From Saprospiraceae bacterium (GTDB taxonomy: Bacteria; Bacteroidota; Bacteroidia; Chitinophagales; Saprospiraceae): a DNA stretch of 52,288 nt. The stretch spans positions 1-52,288 of the forward strand of contig JALHOZ010000028.1 of NCBI GenBank assembly GCA_022842725.1, written 5' to 3'. This document shows, piece after piece, positions 8,262 to 17,710 of the stretch. A model generated the notes under the pieces. The model did no database searches. It worked only from the letters and a program-made list of their open reading frames with translations, and was not told where the DNA came from. The first letter of the stretch is position 1; every line of letters begins with the position of its first letter. Both the position numbers and the translations under genes were made by a program.

Positions 8262-8435
8262 TAAACAGGTTTCTAAAACAGGTTAACTATTTTAATTTAA
8301 AATTTTGTTAAAAGGTAAAAGCAGATCAATGATAACTCATCAAGTTGATCAGGATTGATTTATAAAAGAACCTTGTAGAATAATTTTCAAAAAACACAAA
8401 AAATAAAATTTCTTGTTTGAATTATTTTTTGTAAC

Positions 8436-11400
8436 TTAATCTTTTTCCAATTTGCCCGCTACTTCTCTCAAAACACGGACAGTTATTTTAACCCAACTTT
8501 CCAGCTCTGTATGTGATCCGTTCTCAACTTCATATTTTTCTATATTTCTGACCACATCTTTGAGAGAAATAATGCCCAACTGATCGATACTTGGTTTTAT
8601 TTTGTGGGCCAGTTTTTTTATTTTTTCAGTATCGTCATGATCTATGGCATCTTCGAATGCTTCAGTATTCTCTGCTGTTAGTTTAACAAAAACAGCTACC
8701 ATCTTTTTCACAAAATCTTCATTGCCGCGGCTTAATTGCCGGAGTTGACTTAAGTCAAAGAGTGGTGCTTCGGTAATACGTTTTTCATCATTTCCAAATT
8801 CGGGTTTTTCGACTTTCAAAACATCATGAGAAAGACTCAGCACGTGTTCAATTTTTCTGAAAAAATCCTGCTCATCATAAGGTTTTGTGATAAAATCATT
8901 CATACCTTTCTGCAGGTACAAATCAATATCATGTTTGAAAGCATTGGCCGTAAGTGCAATAATAGGTGTATGGTTTTGGAGTTTTTCTCTGATAAAAGTA
9001 GTGGCCTCTACACCATCCATAACCGGCATTTGGATATCCATCAAAACAAGGTCGAAATCTTGTTTTTGAATAAGTTCGGTAGCTATCAAACCATTTTCAG
9101 CTTCAACCGTTTTAAAACCCAAAAAGTCGAGACTTTGTATAGCGATAAATCTGTTCATCTCATTATCTTCTACTAAAAGCGCTCTTTTGCCTTTAAATGA
9201 TCCTTCTTTGATCTTTTGGCTGTTGGAAACCAAACTTTCAGGATTACCAATTGATAAAGTCAATTCAAAACTGCAGACAGTCCCTTGATTTTTGGTACTT
9301 TTTACCTCCATCGTTCCTCCCATGAGACGGATCAAATCGTTAGAGATTGCCATCCCCAGACCTGTACCTTCATATTTCCGGTTTGAGGTATTTTGTTCCT
9401 GTGAAAACTTATCGAATATCCTGGAAACAAACTCCTCAGACATGCCGATACCTGTATCCGCAACTTCAAATTTTAATGTCTGAGTTAATTCATCTTCATT
9501 GACCAATTCTACTGAAACATGTATACTCCCTCTATCGGTAAATTTGATGGCATTACCTACCAAATTGATCAGGACTTGTCGCAATCTGGTATCATCACCT
9601 TTAAGTACAGGTTTAATATCCGGGCTGACGTTAAGCTTGAATTCCAGGTTTTTGTCTTTAGCCTGGGAATACATGATGGAATGAACGTTGTAGGTCAGGG
9701 CACCGGGACTGAAGGATTCTTCAAAGATCTCCATATCACCGGACTCGATTTTGGCAATGTCCAGCACATTATTGAGGATGGTGAGCAAGTGTTTTGCAGA
9801 ACTTTCTGATTGTTTGACATAAAAGTGCTGGTCTGTGGTCAGATTTTCTTTGGTCAGTTGTCGGATCATACCGATGATGACGTTGAGCGGCGTCCGGATT
9901 TCATGACTCATATTGGCCAAGAACAGTTCTTTGGCTTTGGCCGCAGCTTCTGCGAAGGTTATGGCTTTGGCCAATTCCTGTTCAAGCCTTTTTTGCTCTG
10001 TGATATCAAGATGAATACCGATGCTACCTATTAAATGACCTTTATCATTGTAGTTTGGTGCTCCGCTCACAAACCACCAATGCGGTTTTTTATATTTATC
10101 GGTTACTTCTATCTCATAACTATCTGAAACTGACTGAATTCTGATTTCATTTTTTTCATAAATAATGTTTCTCTGACTTTCTTTGACAAAAAGTTCGGCA
10201 GCTTTTTTTCCTTTCAGCTCTTGCAAACCATAGCCGGACATATCACAAAAACTTTGATTGGCATAAATGATTTCATCATTCAAATCCACTTCCAAAAGTC
10301 CCAGATTCATGTTGGCTATGATGTTTCGGTATTTTTCTTCCTGAATTCTGAGTTGGTTTTCCCATTTTTGCCGGTTGCGTATATTGATCAGCATTTGTCC
10401 GAAAAGAAACAACAACCTTTTTTCTTTGTCACTATAATCATGATGTTTTTTAACAGAGTCAAATCCCACGAACCCAGTCAATTCTTTGCCATCCAACATT
10501 GGTATGGCAATCAAACTTTTAATGCCTTGTGGTTCAAGGATGGATTTCAGACCACCTTCATCATCATCGTTAAGTGCCGGTACATCCGGTATATAAAAGG
10601 CTTCACCTTTTTGGTGTTGTTCTACCCACTGAGGAAAATACTCCATGGGCACTTTTTGAAGGTTGTTTATTTCAGGTTCGACACCTTCATTGCACCATTC
10701 ATACGTATTGGATGTGGTGGCTGAATCAAAATCATAATCAAAAATATATGATCTGTCTGCAGCAACAAAAAGACCCATTTTTTCAAGGGATTTGTTTATG
10801 GTGTTTTTAACATCCTTAGGGTCGAGATTGATATAAGTGGATGCTATATCAATCAGGGCCTCCTGTAATAACAACTCCTGAGCAAGTTCTTCTTCCGTCT
10901 GACATTGTTGGGTTCGGTCAGAAACGATACCGTCTAATCTTACAGGTACCTTTTCCTCATCAAAAATAAGTTTTCCATTATTATTTATCCATTTTAATGT
11001 ACCATTTGGGGTGATGATTCTGTATTTAACATCGAATTCACCTTTTTCCTTTAATTGATTTTGGATTTCATTGATGACATATACGTCATCCTTAGCAATT
11101 ATTTTTTTCCACAAATCAAAATCGTTAATAAATGCATTTGATTCAACCTCAAACAGCATAGATATTGAGGGTGTAATAAATATTACTTCCTGTTCAGGAA
11201 GTTTTACAGAATACACCACATCCGTCATTTCGTTAAAGATATTTTCAAGTTGCGTTTTTGCGAGGTTCAATTCAGCGTTAGTCCCTTTTATATGGGCTGA
11301 TTGATTGTCTATTTTTTTTATTAATTCAGTTAATTCATTTTTATGAATATCTGCTTGTTTTAAAACATGTAAATAATCAAAGGTAGGGTCATAGGCAGGA

Positions 11401-11762
11401 AAATCACTGATTTGCAATTTATAGGGCTTTAATTGTTCTATGTCCATAACCCATAAACTTCCCAAAAATATCAGATGATCGTCATCGGAGAGTTTCCTGA
11501 ATTGCCCTCTGAATAAAAATCCGCTTTCAATGTGTCTGATATAAAACCCTTCATTCAGAAGGGAGGAAATCACGTTGTAATCTACCATTTCAAGATATGG
11601 CCGCTGAATCTGAAAACAATGAAGAAAATCTAAGTCCTTTGAATTTCCTATTATTTTCTCAATACTTTTGCCAAAGTCTTTAATGTTGAGTGATGAATCT
11701 ATAACGATAGAATATGGAAAAATTTCTATCAATAAATTACTTTCTTTTATTGAATTTTCCAT
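8436..11762 (-). CDS. H-NOX-associated hybrid histidine kinase (HNOBA-PAS-GAF-PAS-HisKA-HATPase-REC-Hpt)
   Basis: A 1108-residue soluble hybrid kinase with no transmembrane segments. Residues 1-135 match the H-NOX-associated (HNOBA) domain: QIQRPYLEM, FLFRGQF, HLIFLGSLWV and the ISDFPAYDPTFDYL stretch, then coiled coil (about 135-175). A PAS domain lies at about 172-288, GAF at 297-462 and a second PAS at 475-592. HisKA carries His620 (MSHEIRTPLN), the HATPase has LVGNAIKFTD and GTGLGMAI, REC has Asp909 (LVLMDIQMPVMDG) and the C-terminal Hpt has His1053 (LAHKIKPS). Its start overlaps the H-NOX gene by 16 bp. The known H-NOX partners of this type are inhibited or activated by the haem protein on NO binding, so the kinase probably relays NO state through its Hpt to the two nearby response regulators. 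Confidence 0.93.
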   Translation of the reverse strand: MENSIKESNLLIEIFPYSIVIDSSLNIKDFGKSIEKIIGNSKDLDFLHCFQIQRPYLEMVDYNVISSLLNEGFYIRHIESGFLFRGQFRKLSDDDHLIFLGSLWVMDIEQLKPYKLQISDFPAYDPTFDYLHVLKQADIHKNELTELIKKIDNQSAHIKGTNAELNLAKTQLENIFNEMTDVVYSVKLPEQEVIFITPSISMLFEVESNAFINDFDLWKKIIAKDDVYVINEIQNQLKEKGEFDVKYRIITPNGTLKWINNNGKLIFDEEKVPVRLDGIVSDRTQQCQTEEELAQELLLQEALIDIASTYINLDPKDVKNTINKSLEKMGLFVAADRSYIFDYDFDSATTSNTYEWCNEGVEPEINNLQKVPMEYFPQWVEQHQKGEAFYIPDVPALNDDDEGGLKSILEPQGIKSLIAIPMLDGKELTGFVGFDSVKKHHDYSDKEKRLLFLFGQMLINIRNRQKWENQLRIQEEKYRNIIANMNLGLLEVDLNDEIIYANQSFCDMSGYGLQELKGKKAAELFVKESQRNIIYEKNEIRIQSVSDSYEIEVTDKYKKPHWWFVSGAPNYNDKGHLIGSIGIHLDITEQKRLEQELAKAITFAEAAAKAKELFLANMSHEIRTPLNVIIGMIRQLTKENLTTDQHFYVKQSESSAKHLLTILNNVLDIAKIESGDMEIFEESFSPGALTYNVHSIMYSQAKDKNLEFKLNVSPDIKPVLKGDDTRLRQVLINLVGNAIKFTDRGSIHVSVELVNEDELTQTLKFEVADTGIGMSEEFVSRIFDKFSQEQNTSNRKYEGTGLGMAISNDLIRLMGGTMEVKSTKNQGTVCSFELTLSIGNPESLVSNSQKIKEGSFKGKRALLVEDNEMNRFIAIQSLDFLGFKTVEAENGLIATELIQKQDFDLVLMDIQMPVMDGVEATTFIREKLQNHTPIIALTANAFKHDIDLYLQKGMNDFITKPYDEQDFFRKIEHVLSLSHDVLKVEKPEFGNDEKRITEAPLFDLSQLRQLSRGNEDFVKKMVAVFVKLTAENTEAFEDAIDHDDTEKIKKLAHKIKPSIDQLGIISLKDVVRNIEKYEVENGSHTELESWVKITVRVLREVAGKLEKD

Positions 11763-12298
11763 ACGACTTTAATAATTTCGTGTGTGTTTTCACCCTGGAT
11801 AGATTCCAGGTGTTGAGTGGTTACATTTGTATTAAAAAACTTTCCCAATCCTGTCATTAAACCATAAACAAATGCAGTGAGCCCTTTTCTTTTTGAAAAA
11901 TAATGTAAATGCAGAGATCTGTCTTCGACGTTGGTAACCTTAAATTCCGGTGGGGTTAGTTTGGGATACATCATCATGACTCTATTGTGAAAGGAAGGGA
12001 GATTGAGCATAAATGTCCTAAAATTGTCTCCGCCACTTTCCAGCATATAGCCATAATGGTTTTTACCTGTATGGAGAATCCACCATTCGCCAAAAAGCCT
12101 CAGTACATCGTCCACACTGACATTGAGTTCCTTAGCAATAGTACCGGCAAGTTGATAGGTGACATCGTCATCATAACTTTCACTGCTGATAAAGTATTCG
12201 ATATTGATATTGCTTTTGGACTTAATGTCTTCCCATTTTTCTTGTCCGTAATTTGCCAATACCAACTCTTCGATGGATTTGTTTACGATTCCGTACAT
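11747..12298 (-). CDS. H-NOX haem nitric-oxide sensor protein
   Basis: A 183-residue stand-alone H-NOX (HNOB) domain. The haem ligand is His104 in LPSFHNRV, and the haem-propionate motif YxSxR is present as Y133-F-S-K-R137. The conserved Pro-rich TPPEF follows the ligand helix, and the length matches bacterial stand-alone H-NOX proteins. Family knowledge: such proteins bind NO (sometimes O2) and control a partner kinase or cyclic-di-GMP enzyme. The overlap with the HNOBA-kinase gene and the adjoining NtrC-type regulator gene fits a three-part NO signalling operon. No obvious distal-pocket Tyr could be assigned by eye, so O2 discrimination is not addressed. Confidence 0.93.
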   Translation of the reverse strand: MYGIVNKSIEELVLANYGQEKWEDIKSKSNINIEYFISSESYDDDVTYQLAGTIAKELNVSVDDVLRLFGEWWILHTGKNHYGYMLESGGDNFRTFMLNLPSFHNRVMMMYPKLTPPEFKVTNVEDRSLHLHYFSKRKGLTAFVYGLMTGLGKFFNTNVTTQHLESIQGENTHEIIKVVWKIQ

Positions 12299-12304
12299 GT
12301 TTTA

Positions 12305-13678
12305 CTATTTTAATTTGATTTCTCCACTTTTGATCATGTTATAAATCTTAGATTTTCCGATATCCAGTTTTTCAGCAACAAAAACTACATTTTCATCGTA
12401 TTTTTTCAGATAAGATCCGATAATTTCTATTTCAAATTCTTTTAAGGTTTTTTCGCCGGAAGAGTAAGGTTTTGTGTCTCCTAATTGATAAAAACTCAGA
12501 TCTTCGGCTTTGATTTCACGATCATCCGACATGACACATGCCAAATCAATGACAGCTTTGAGTTCCCGAACATTGCCCGGCCAGGTATACTTCCTAAGTT
12601 TGGTTTTGGCAGTTTCGTTTAATGTCAAAGATTTTGAATGATTGTTTTTGGCAAAATCATCCATAAAATGTTTAGCCAAAATGATGACATCATTGCCCCG
12701 ATCTCTCAGTGGCGGAAGTTCAACAGGCAATCCCACCATCCTGAAAAACAGATCTTCCCGGAAACGACCGGCTTTGACTTCCTCAGCCATATTTTTGTGT
12801 GTGGCAGAGATCAGTCGGATATCCACTTTGATGGGTTTATTGCCTCCAACTCTTATCACCTCTCTTTCCTGTATCACCCTCAGAAGTTTACTTTGCATTG
12901 ACAAATCCAATTCTCCGATTTCATCCAAAAACAAAGTGCCACCCTGAGCTTCTTCAAACTTACCGATTTTTGTACTGACGGCTCCCGTAAATGCTCCTTT
13001 TTCATGACCAAACAATTCTGATTCTGCCAATTCATGAGGGATAGCTCCCATGTTCACGGCAACAAATGGCTTTTTTCGACGTTCACTGTTAAAATGAATA
13101 GCTTTGGCATATACCTCCTTGCCTGTACCGGTCTCCCCGGTGATGGAAACGTTTATATTGGAATTGACAGCTTTTTGAAGCAAATGAAAGGTTTTTTTAA
13201 TGGCATCACTCTGGCCGATGATGCTGCTTTCAAAACTGTATTTTTGACCTAATTGTTCCTTAAGCTCTTCAACCTCCTGTCGTAAATTCAGATTTTCGCG
13301 GATGTGGATGATGGATTTCCAAAGCTGATCTTTTGTATGGTCGTCTTTGATTATATAATCTTTGGCACCGGCTTTGAGTAATTCTACTGCAACACTGATT
13401 TCTTCCTGAGCACTGATTACAATCACTGGCAGATTTTTGTCGCGGGCCTTGATTTCTTTGAGCAGTTTGTCACCACTCATATCCGGCAACCCAAAATCCA
13501 TACATACCAAATCCGGTTTTTTGAAAACATTTTCCAATAAGGACTTTCCCGTTTTGAACAGTTCCAAATCATAATCAGGATTCATACCCAAATGGTGGAT
13601 AATGATCTGCCCGTACCAGGGATCGTCTTCTACCACAAAAATTTTAAAAGGAATATTTTTTAATTTCATCCCGATCAT
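12305..13678 (-). CDS. NtrC-type sigma-54-dependent response regulator
   Basis: A 457-residue REC-AAA+-HTH protein. The receiver holds Asp61 (LVCMDFGLP). The AAA+ domain has Walker A GETGTGKE at 181-188, the sigma-54 contact loop GAFTGA at 228-233, Walker B GGTLFLDEIGELD and the R-finger region. The C-terminal HTH is short, VAEKLDIGKSKIYNMIKSG. All elements for sigma-54 activation are intact. ATG codons at 13678 and 13669 are both possible; the second begins MKLKNIPFKIFVVEDD and would suit the receiver better. It is the first gene of the operon with the H-NOX sensor and kinase, and its likely targets include the promoter at 8158-8174. Confidence 0.93.
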   Translation of the reverse strand: MIGMKLKNIPFKIFVVEDDPWYGQIIIHHLGMNPDYDLELFKTGKSLLENVFKKPDLVCMDFGLPDMSGDKLLKEIKARDKNLPVIVISAQEEISVAVELLKAGAKDYIIKDDHTKDQLWKSIIHIRENLNLRQEVEELKEQLGQKYSFESSIIGQSDAIKKTFHLLQKAVNSNINVSITGETGTGKEVYAKAIHFNSERRKKPFVAVNMGAIPHELAESELFGHEKGAFTGAVSTKIGKFEEAQGGTLFLDEIGELDLSMQSKLLRVIQEREVIRVGGNKPIKVDIRLISATHKNMAEEVKAGRFREDLFFRMVGLPVELPPLRDRGNDVIILAKHFMDDFAKNNHSKSLTLNETAKTKLRKYTWPGNVRELKAVIDLACVMSDDREIKAEDLSFYQLGDTKPYSSGEKTLKEFEIEIIGSYLKKYDENVVFVAEKLDIGKSKIYNMIKSGEIKLK

Positions 13679-14254
13679 TGACTTTTACAACTTATAGATA
13701 TTCATGTACAGAGATTACCCCTATGAATGTTTGTGTTAATTTTATAAAAATGAAATCTGAAATAACATTCTTCATAAAAAACCCATTACTCTGTTTAAAA
13801 TGATAATTTTATAAATAATGCAAATTTATAATTTGTTTTTCATAACAGACATATTATTATATATTTCTTTTTATAAAGTCATGTTTAATCCATACGCAAC
13901 ATGTCTAAATGCTCATCAGAATCGTATCTTTTTCAAACAAAAAGGTATTACGTTGTGATTTTTTGATGCCAAAATCCCGTCGGTTTCATTTTTAAACCAA
14001 TTTTCATGAATTTGACAATCAAACATGTTACATGTCTGCAATCTTCATTTCACTACTTTTTTAGATGTGACGTCTGTAAGTGAGGTTTTATCAATGTTTT
14101 GATTTCTTTTGAATTAGCTTCCAGCAGCCGCCATATGGCATAAGGACGAAAACAAACCATACAGCATGTTCTATTTTTTCTTCAAAATCAATTTAGCAAT
14201 CAAATTGCACATTGCAAATACACCGGATGTTTAAAAAAACCTTCTTTACACCCA
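13679..14254. other. intergenic region, no gene recognised
   Basis: An AT-rich stretch upstream of the NtrC/H-NOX/kinase operon and downstream of the WG-repeat-like gene. The minus strand has a lone -7-like element TAAATTTG (13828-13821) without a TTTG 19 bp upstream. No reading frame here has family-like content. A promoter for the signalling operon must lie here or very near. Confidence 0.5.
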
Positions 14255-15538
14255 TCACATTGCCTTCCATACGATCCTCTTTTTATAGTTATAGATGCGT
14301 AAGGTTTCAGAGGCAGTATCGTTTTCCTGTTGGTATACATGGTTGTGATTGACGATGATGATATGTTCATCAAAATAGTTGATCGGCCATTCTGAGGTGA
14401 AAACAAACTTTTTTTTGTGTAAATCATAAATTCCGAAACCATACATTCTGTTGTCAAGAGTTTGTAATTGGGTCGCCACCAAAGCCAGATGTCCTTTGGT
14501 ATACCAAATATTCAGTTTTTGATCCTGGTTTGTGATTTCTTGTCCTTCCTTGTTGATATATTTTGAAGCTACCGGTACAGAGTAGCTGTTTCTTCCATTT
14601 TTTTGGGCCTCTTCCCATAGTTTTTCAGGGTCAGCACCATCGTATTTTATAAGAGCAATACCATTTTTAAAATTTCTGGTTTCAAGGCCCGTTTCTGTCG
14701 TGGACTTCCAGATAATTTTCCCGGTCGTATCTAAATACATGTGTGTCTCTTGTTTTTTTCCCGGTTCCTGATATTTAACCAGACAAATCCCTTCGTGAAA
14801 CATTCCTGCTCTGTTGATTTGGACACCAGGAAACACCTCTGAGAGATCCAAAATGGTTTTGCCGGAGGAGTTAATATAATAATAACTGCCTCTTCGGTTT
14901 TTGACACGAATCAAACCGTCATGTCCGGCACTTTCGTACACCATTCCTTCAGGGTCTTCTCTGTCTTCAAAGGTAAAAGTTGTTTTTCCTGTCGAATCGA
15001 TAATTTCCCATGTATCATAAATTTTAAGCAGTAAGTGGCCTTTTACGAATCTGGTCCTTCGGGTTATTCCTATATGGTTGTATATGATTTGACCGTGTTT
15101 ATTCACTATATCATATCCTTTGTTTTTATCGACCGGATAAAGGATCGTACATCCTTCACCCATATTTTCCGCATAATAATATATCGAAGACCAATCCAAA
15201 ACATTACCGTTTCTGTCGACAGTATAAAATTTTTTGCTTTCCTGAGAAAAAACAAACAATTTTGCTCCGGGATGATTCAAACAATTGATATCCTGACTCA
15301 TCCGGTAACAATCATCAAAGGTTTTGATCACTTTACCTTTCCTATTTATAATGGTCAGATATGAAAAATCTTCATTTTCATCCTGCTTATGACGAATGAC
15401 AAAACGGAGAGAATCTTCAGGAAGGGTGATTTTTTTATGTTTTACTGTCAAAACACCTGTCCCGGCAGATAGAGGCAAACAGGACAAAAACAAGAGAAAA
15501 AAACCGATCAACAAACTTCCTGAAAAAAAACTTTTCAT
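14255..15538 (-). CDS. secreted WG-repeat-like protein
   Basis: A 427-residue protein with a clear Sec signal peptide (MKSFFSGSLLIGFFLLFLSC, then A-G), perhaps a lipoprotein through LFLSC. The mature part is built of repeated strands of the type Y-x-I-I/V-x-x-x-G-K-x-I (TIINRKGKVIKTF, YDIVNKHGQIIYN, YYINSSGKTILDL, MYLDTTGKIIWKS, YINKEGQEI), the pattern of WG/KWG beta-repeat proteins. These form propeller-like or beta-solenoid surfaces; no catalytic residues are recognised. It is monocistronic, with no functional link visible to either neighbour. Confidence 0.72.
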   Translation of the reverse strand: MKSFFSGSLLIGFFLLFLSCLPLSAGTGVLTVKHKKITLPEDSLRFVIRHKQDENEDFSYLTIINRKGKVIKTFDDCYRMSQDINCLNHPGAKLFVFSQESKKFYTVDRNGNVLDWSSIYYYAENMGEGCTILYPVDKNKGYDIVNKHGQIIYNHIGITRRTRFVKGHLLLKIYDTWEIIDSTGKTTFTFEDREDPEGMVYESAGHDGLIRVKNRRGSYYYINSSGKTILDLSEVFPGVQINRAGMFHEGICLVKYQEPGKKQETHMYLDTTGKIIWKSTTETGLETRNFKNGIALIKYDGADPEKLWEEAQKNGRNSYSVPVASKYINKEGQEITNQDQKLNIWYTKGHLALVATQLQTLDNRMYGFGIYDLHKKKFVFTSEWPINYFDEHIIIVNHNHVYQQENDTASETLRIYNYKKRIVWKAM

Positions 15539-15858
15539 ATTATGTTACGATATATGTAAAAGGAGAAACCAAACATTAATGCATAAAAGTACATGTTTTT
15601 GTCAGAAAACCTTGTAAAAAAGTGAGGTATGACCTGATTTATATTAAAAAACCATGATTTGTAGTCAATAGTTGCTTTATGTCATTTTAGAGATTTTGAT
15701 AAAATTTTATTTGCCTAATGTCAAAAAATCGATGATTTCATTTCATGATAATGGGATTAAGTTGGGTTTTTCAGAATAATGTTTTTCTGAATCTGAAAAA
15801 TTATGTCCTTTTTTCAAATATTTTCCTCATTTTTATACTTTCTTCGCATACCTTTTTA

Positions 15859-15914
15859 TACCTTTGTGCCGAATTTGAAAAAGTTTGTAAAAGCAACGTT
15901 ATAAGAGCGTTGCC
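15859..15914 (+). promoter_or_regulatory. possible atp operon promoter and leader hairpin
   Basis: TACCTTTG at 15859-15866 matches the Bacteroidota -7 element TAnnTTTG, but no good TTTG lies 19-20 bp upstream. The leader that follows has a short stem-loop, GCAACG (15893-15898) pairing with CGTTGC (15909-15914). The rest of 15539-16006 holds no recognisable gene; a reading frame extending atpB upstream to 15950 has no signal-peptide-like N-terminus and is not favoured. Confidence 0.35.
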
Positions 15915-16006
15915 GCCGACGAAATCAGAAAAAAAGAGACGTTTTTTTAATGTGTTTTTTTGGAAAATTTCGAGTGGTTTTTCATCTAATTGAAGTCAAT
16001 TTGCAC

Positions 16007-17239
16007 ATGAAGTATCATATATTAATTGCTTTTTTCCTTTTACTCACAAGCCTCAATAAAGGGTTTGCAGGAGGAGGTGAAGGACATGGTCAGGCTTTCG
16101 ACCCTGCAGGAACGGCCATTCACCACATCAGTGATGGTAATGTTTACACGATATTGGATGGTATCGGAGTCACGCTTCCCCTTCCCGTAATCGTGTATGT
16201 TCCGGAAAAAGGTTGGGATATGTTTTCTTCAGGTCACTTTCATCCGGGACATCACGAAGATGGTCACCATGCATATAATGGTTTTGTACTTCACCACGGA
16301 TCCATATACAGAGTGACTGACCCGACATTTCCGGCAGAAGGTTCTGTGGAAGTTCAGGGATTTGAGCACGAGCTTGAAAATAACGGTGGAAAAGATAAGG
16401 ATGTATATTATGTGAATTATAACGGAACGAAATACAGATTAGATGCCAGATCAACATTAGACGGTGGTGTTCTTGGAGGAGGCATCACATCATTTTATGA
16501 TTTTTCAATCACTAAAAATGTGGTCTCGATGATTCTGGTATCTCTCTTTTTATTATGGCTGTTTATTTCGGCTGCCAATGCTTACAAAAAGAATCCAAAC
16601 AAGGCACCCAAAGGTATACAAAATGTTATCGAGCCTATGGTTTTATTCATCAGAGACGAAGTAGCCGTTCCGTTTATCGGAAAAAAATATCCGGTTTTCC
16701 TTCCGTTTTTGTTGAGTGTGTTTTTCTTTATCCTGGGATTAAATCTTTGGGGACAAATTCCGTTTTTAGGAAGTGTCAACGTCACAGGAAGTTTGTCTGT
16801 CACCATGGTATTGGCTGTATTGGTATTTATCATTGTAAATGTCAATGGCAACAAACATTATTGGGGACACATATTCTGGATGCCGGGAGTACCGGGACCC
16901 ATCAAAATTTTACTTGCCTTTGTAGAAGTTATGGGATTGTTTATCAAGCCATTGACTCTGATGCTTCGTTTGGCTGGTAACATTTCGGCAGGACACATTG
17001 CCATCCTGAGTTTTATCGGTTTGATCTTTATTTTCGGTAAATCCGGAGAAAGTCTGGGAGGAAGTGTGGTAGGTTCAGTAGTATCTGTTCCTTTGACGAT
17101 GTTTATGATGGCTATTGAAGTAATCGTAGCATTTGTTCAGGCATTTGTTTTTACCATTCTGACCGCATCTTTTATAGGTGCAGCGACAGAAGAACATCAC
17201 CACGATCATGAACACGAACATGGTCACGGTCATGCTTAA
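16007..17239 (+). CDS. atpB: ATP synthase F0 subunit a
   Basis: A 410-residue a subunit, longer than the roughly 270 residues of E. coli because of an N-terminal signal-peptide-like segment (MKYHILIAFFLLLTSLNKGFA) and a periplasmic domain of about 150 residues, as usual in Bacteroidota. The essential Arg lies in LTLMLRLAGN. The C-terminus is a His/Glu/Gly-rich tail (EEHHHDHEHEHGHGHA). The ATG at 16007 is chosen since it begins at the signal peptide. It forms the proton half-channels with the c ring. First gene of the atpBEFHAG operon; atpE starts 40 bp downstream. Confidence 0.93.
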   Translation: MKYHILIAFFLLLTSLNKGFAGGGEGHGQAFDPAGTAIHHISDGNVYTILDGIGVTLPLPVIVYVPEKGWDMFSSGHFHPGHHEDGHHAYNGFVLHHGSIYRVTDPTFPAEGSVEVQGFEHELENNGGKDKDVYYVNYNGTKYRLDARSTLDGGVLGGGITSFYDFSITKNVVSMILVSLFLLWLFISAANAYKKNPNKAPKGIQNVIEPMVLFIRDEVAVPFIGKKYPVFLPFLLSVFFFILGLNLWGQIPFLGSVNVTGSLSVTMVLAVLVFIIVNVNGNKHYWGHIFWMPGVPGPIKILLAFVEVMGLFIKPLTLMLRLAGNISAGHIAILSFIGLIFIFGKSGESLGGSVVGSVVSVPLTMFMMAIEVIVAFVQAFVFTILTASFIGAATEEHHHDHEHEHGHGHA

Positions 17240-17276
17240 TTTTTGAATTTTTATTTTTAATCCATATAAATACTAA

Positions 17277-17486
<210 letters not shown>

Positions 17487-17511
17487 TCAACCAAATCTTA
17501 AATGGTTAAAA

Positions 17512-17557
17512 AAAAGAAAGATTGCAATGCGGTTGGCGGAGCAATCTTCTTTCTTTT
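17512..17557 (+). terminator. stem-loop between atpE and atpF
   Basis: AAAGAAAGATTGC on the left (ending at 17525) pairs with GCAATC (17541-17546) and TTTCTTTT (17550-17557) on the right, with a 3-nt bulge and a 15-nt loop. A short U-rich end makes it a possible partial terminator or an RNA stabiliser at the 3' end of atpE. Either would raise c-subunit mRNA relative to the downstream genes, as the c ring needs many copies. The remainder of 17558-17710 shows no feature. Confidence 0.5.
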
Positions 17558-17710
17558 GAAATAAAATTCAAAGGAATTTTAAAAATTAAAAATTAAAACG
17601 ATCGAACAGACCTTCAAAAGTTTGTACGATAGTACATAAATCAAGTTTTGCCTGATGGCAATTCATAACCTTCAGAATCACGTTTTTTTTAAATAATATT
17701 CTTAACAGAC

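Noticed and set aside
13821-13828. TAAATTTG as promoter of the NtrC/H-NOX operon
   Set aside because: No -33 TTTG at the right distance and about 140 bp from the start codon; too weak alone.
14200-14457. 85-codon minus-strand frame at the end of the WG-repeat-like gene
   Set aside because: Lies mostly inside that gene in another frame, with no family content.
15745-16006. Plus-strand frames upstream of atpB, including an extended atpB start at 15950
   Set aside because: The extension puts a charged segment before a clear signal peptide; the ATG at 16007 is better.
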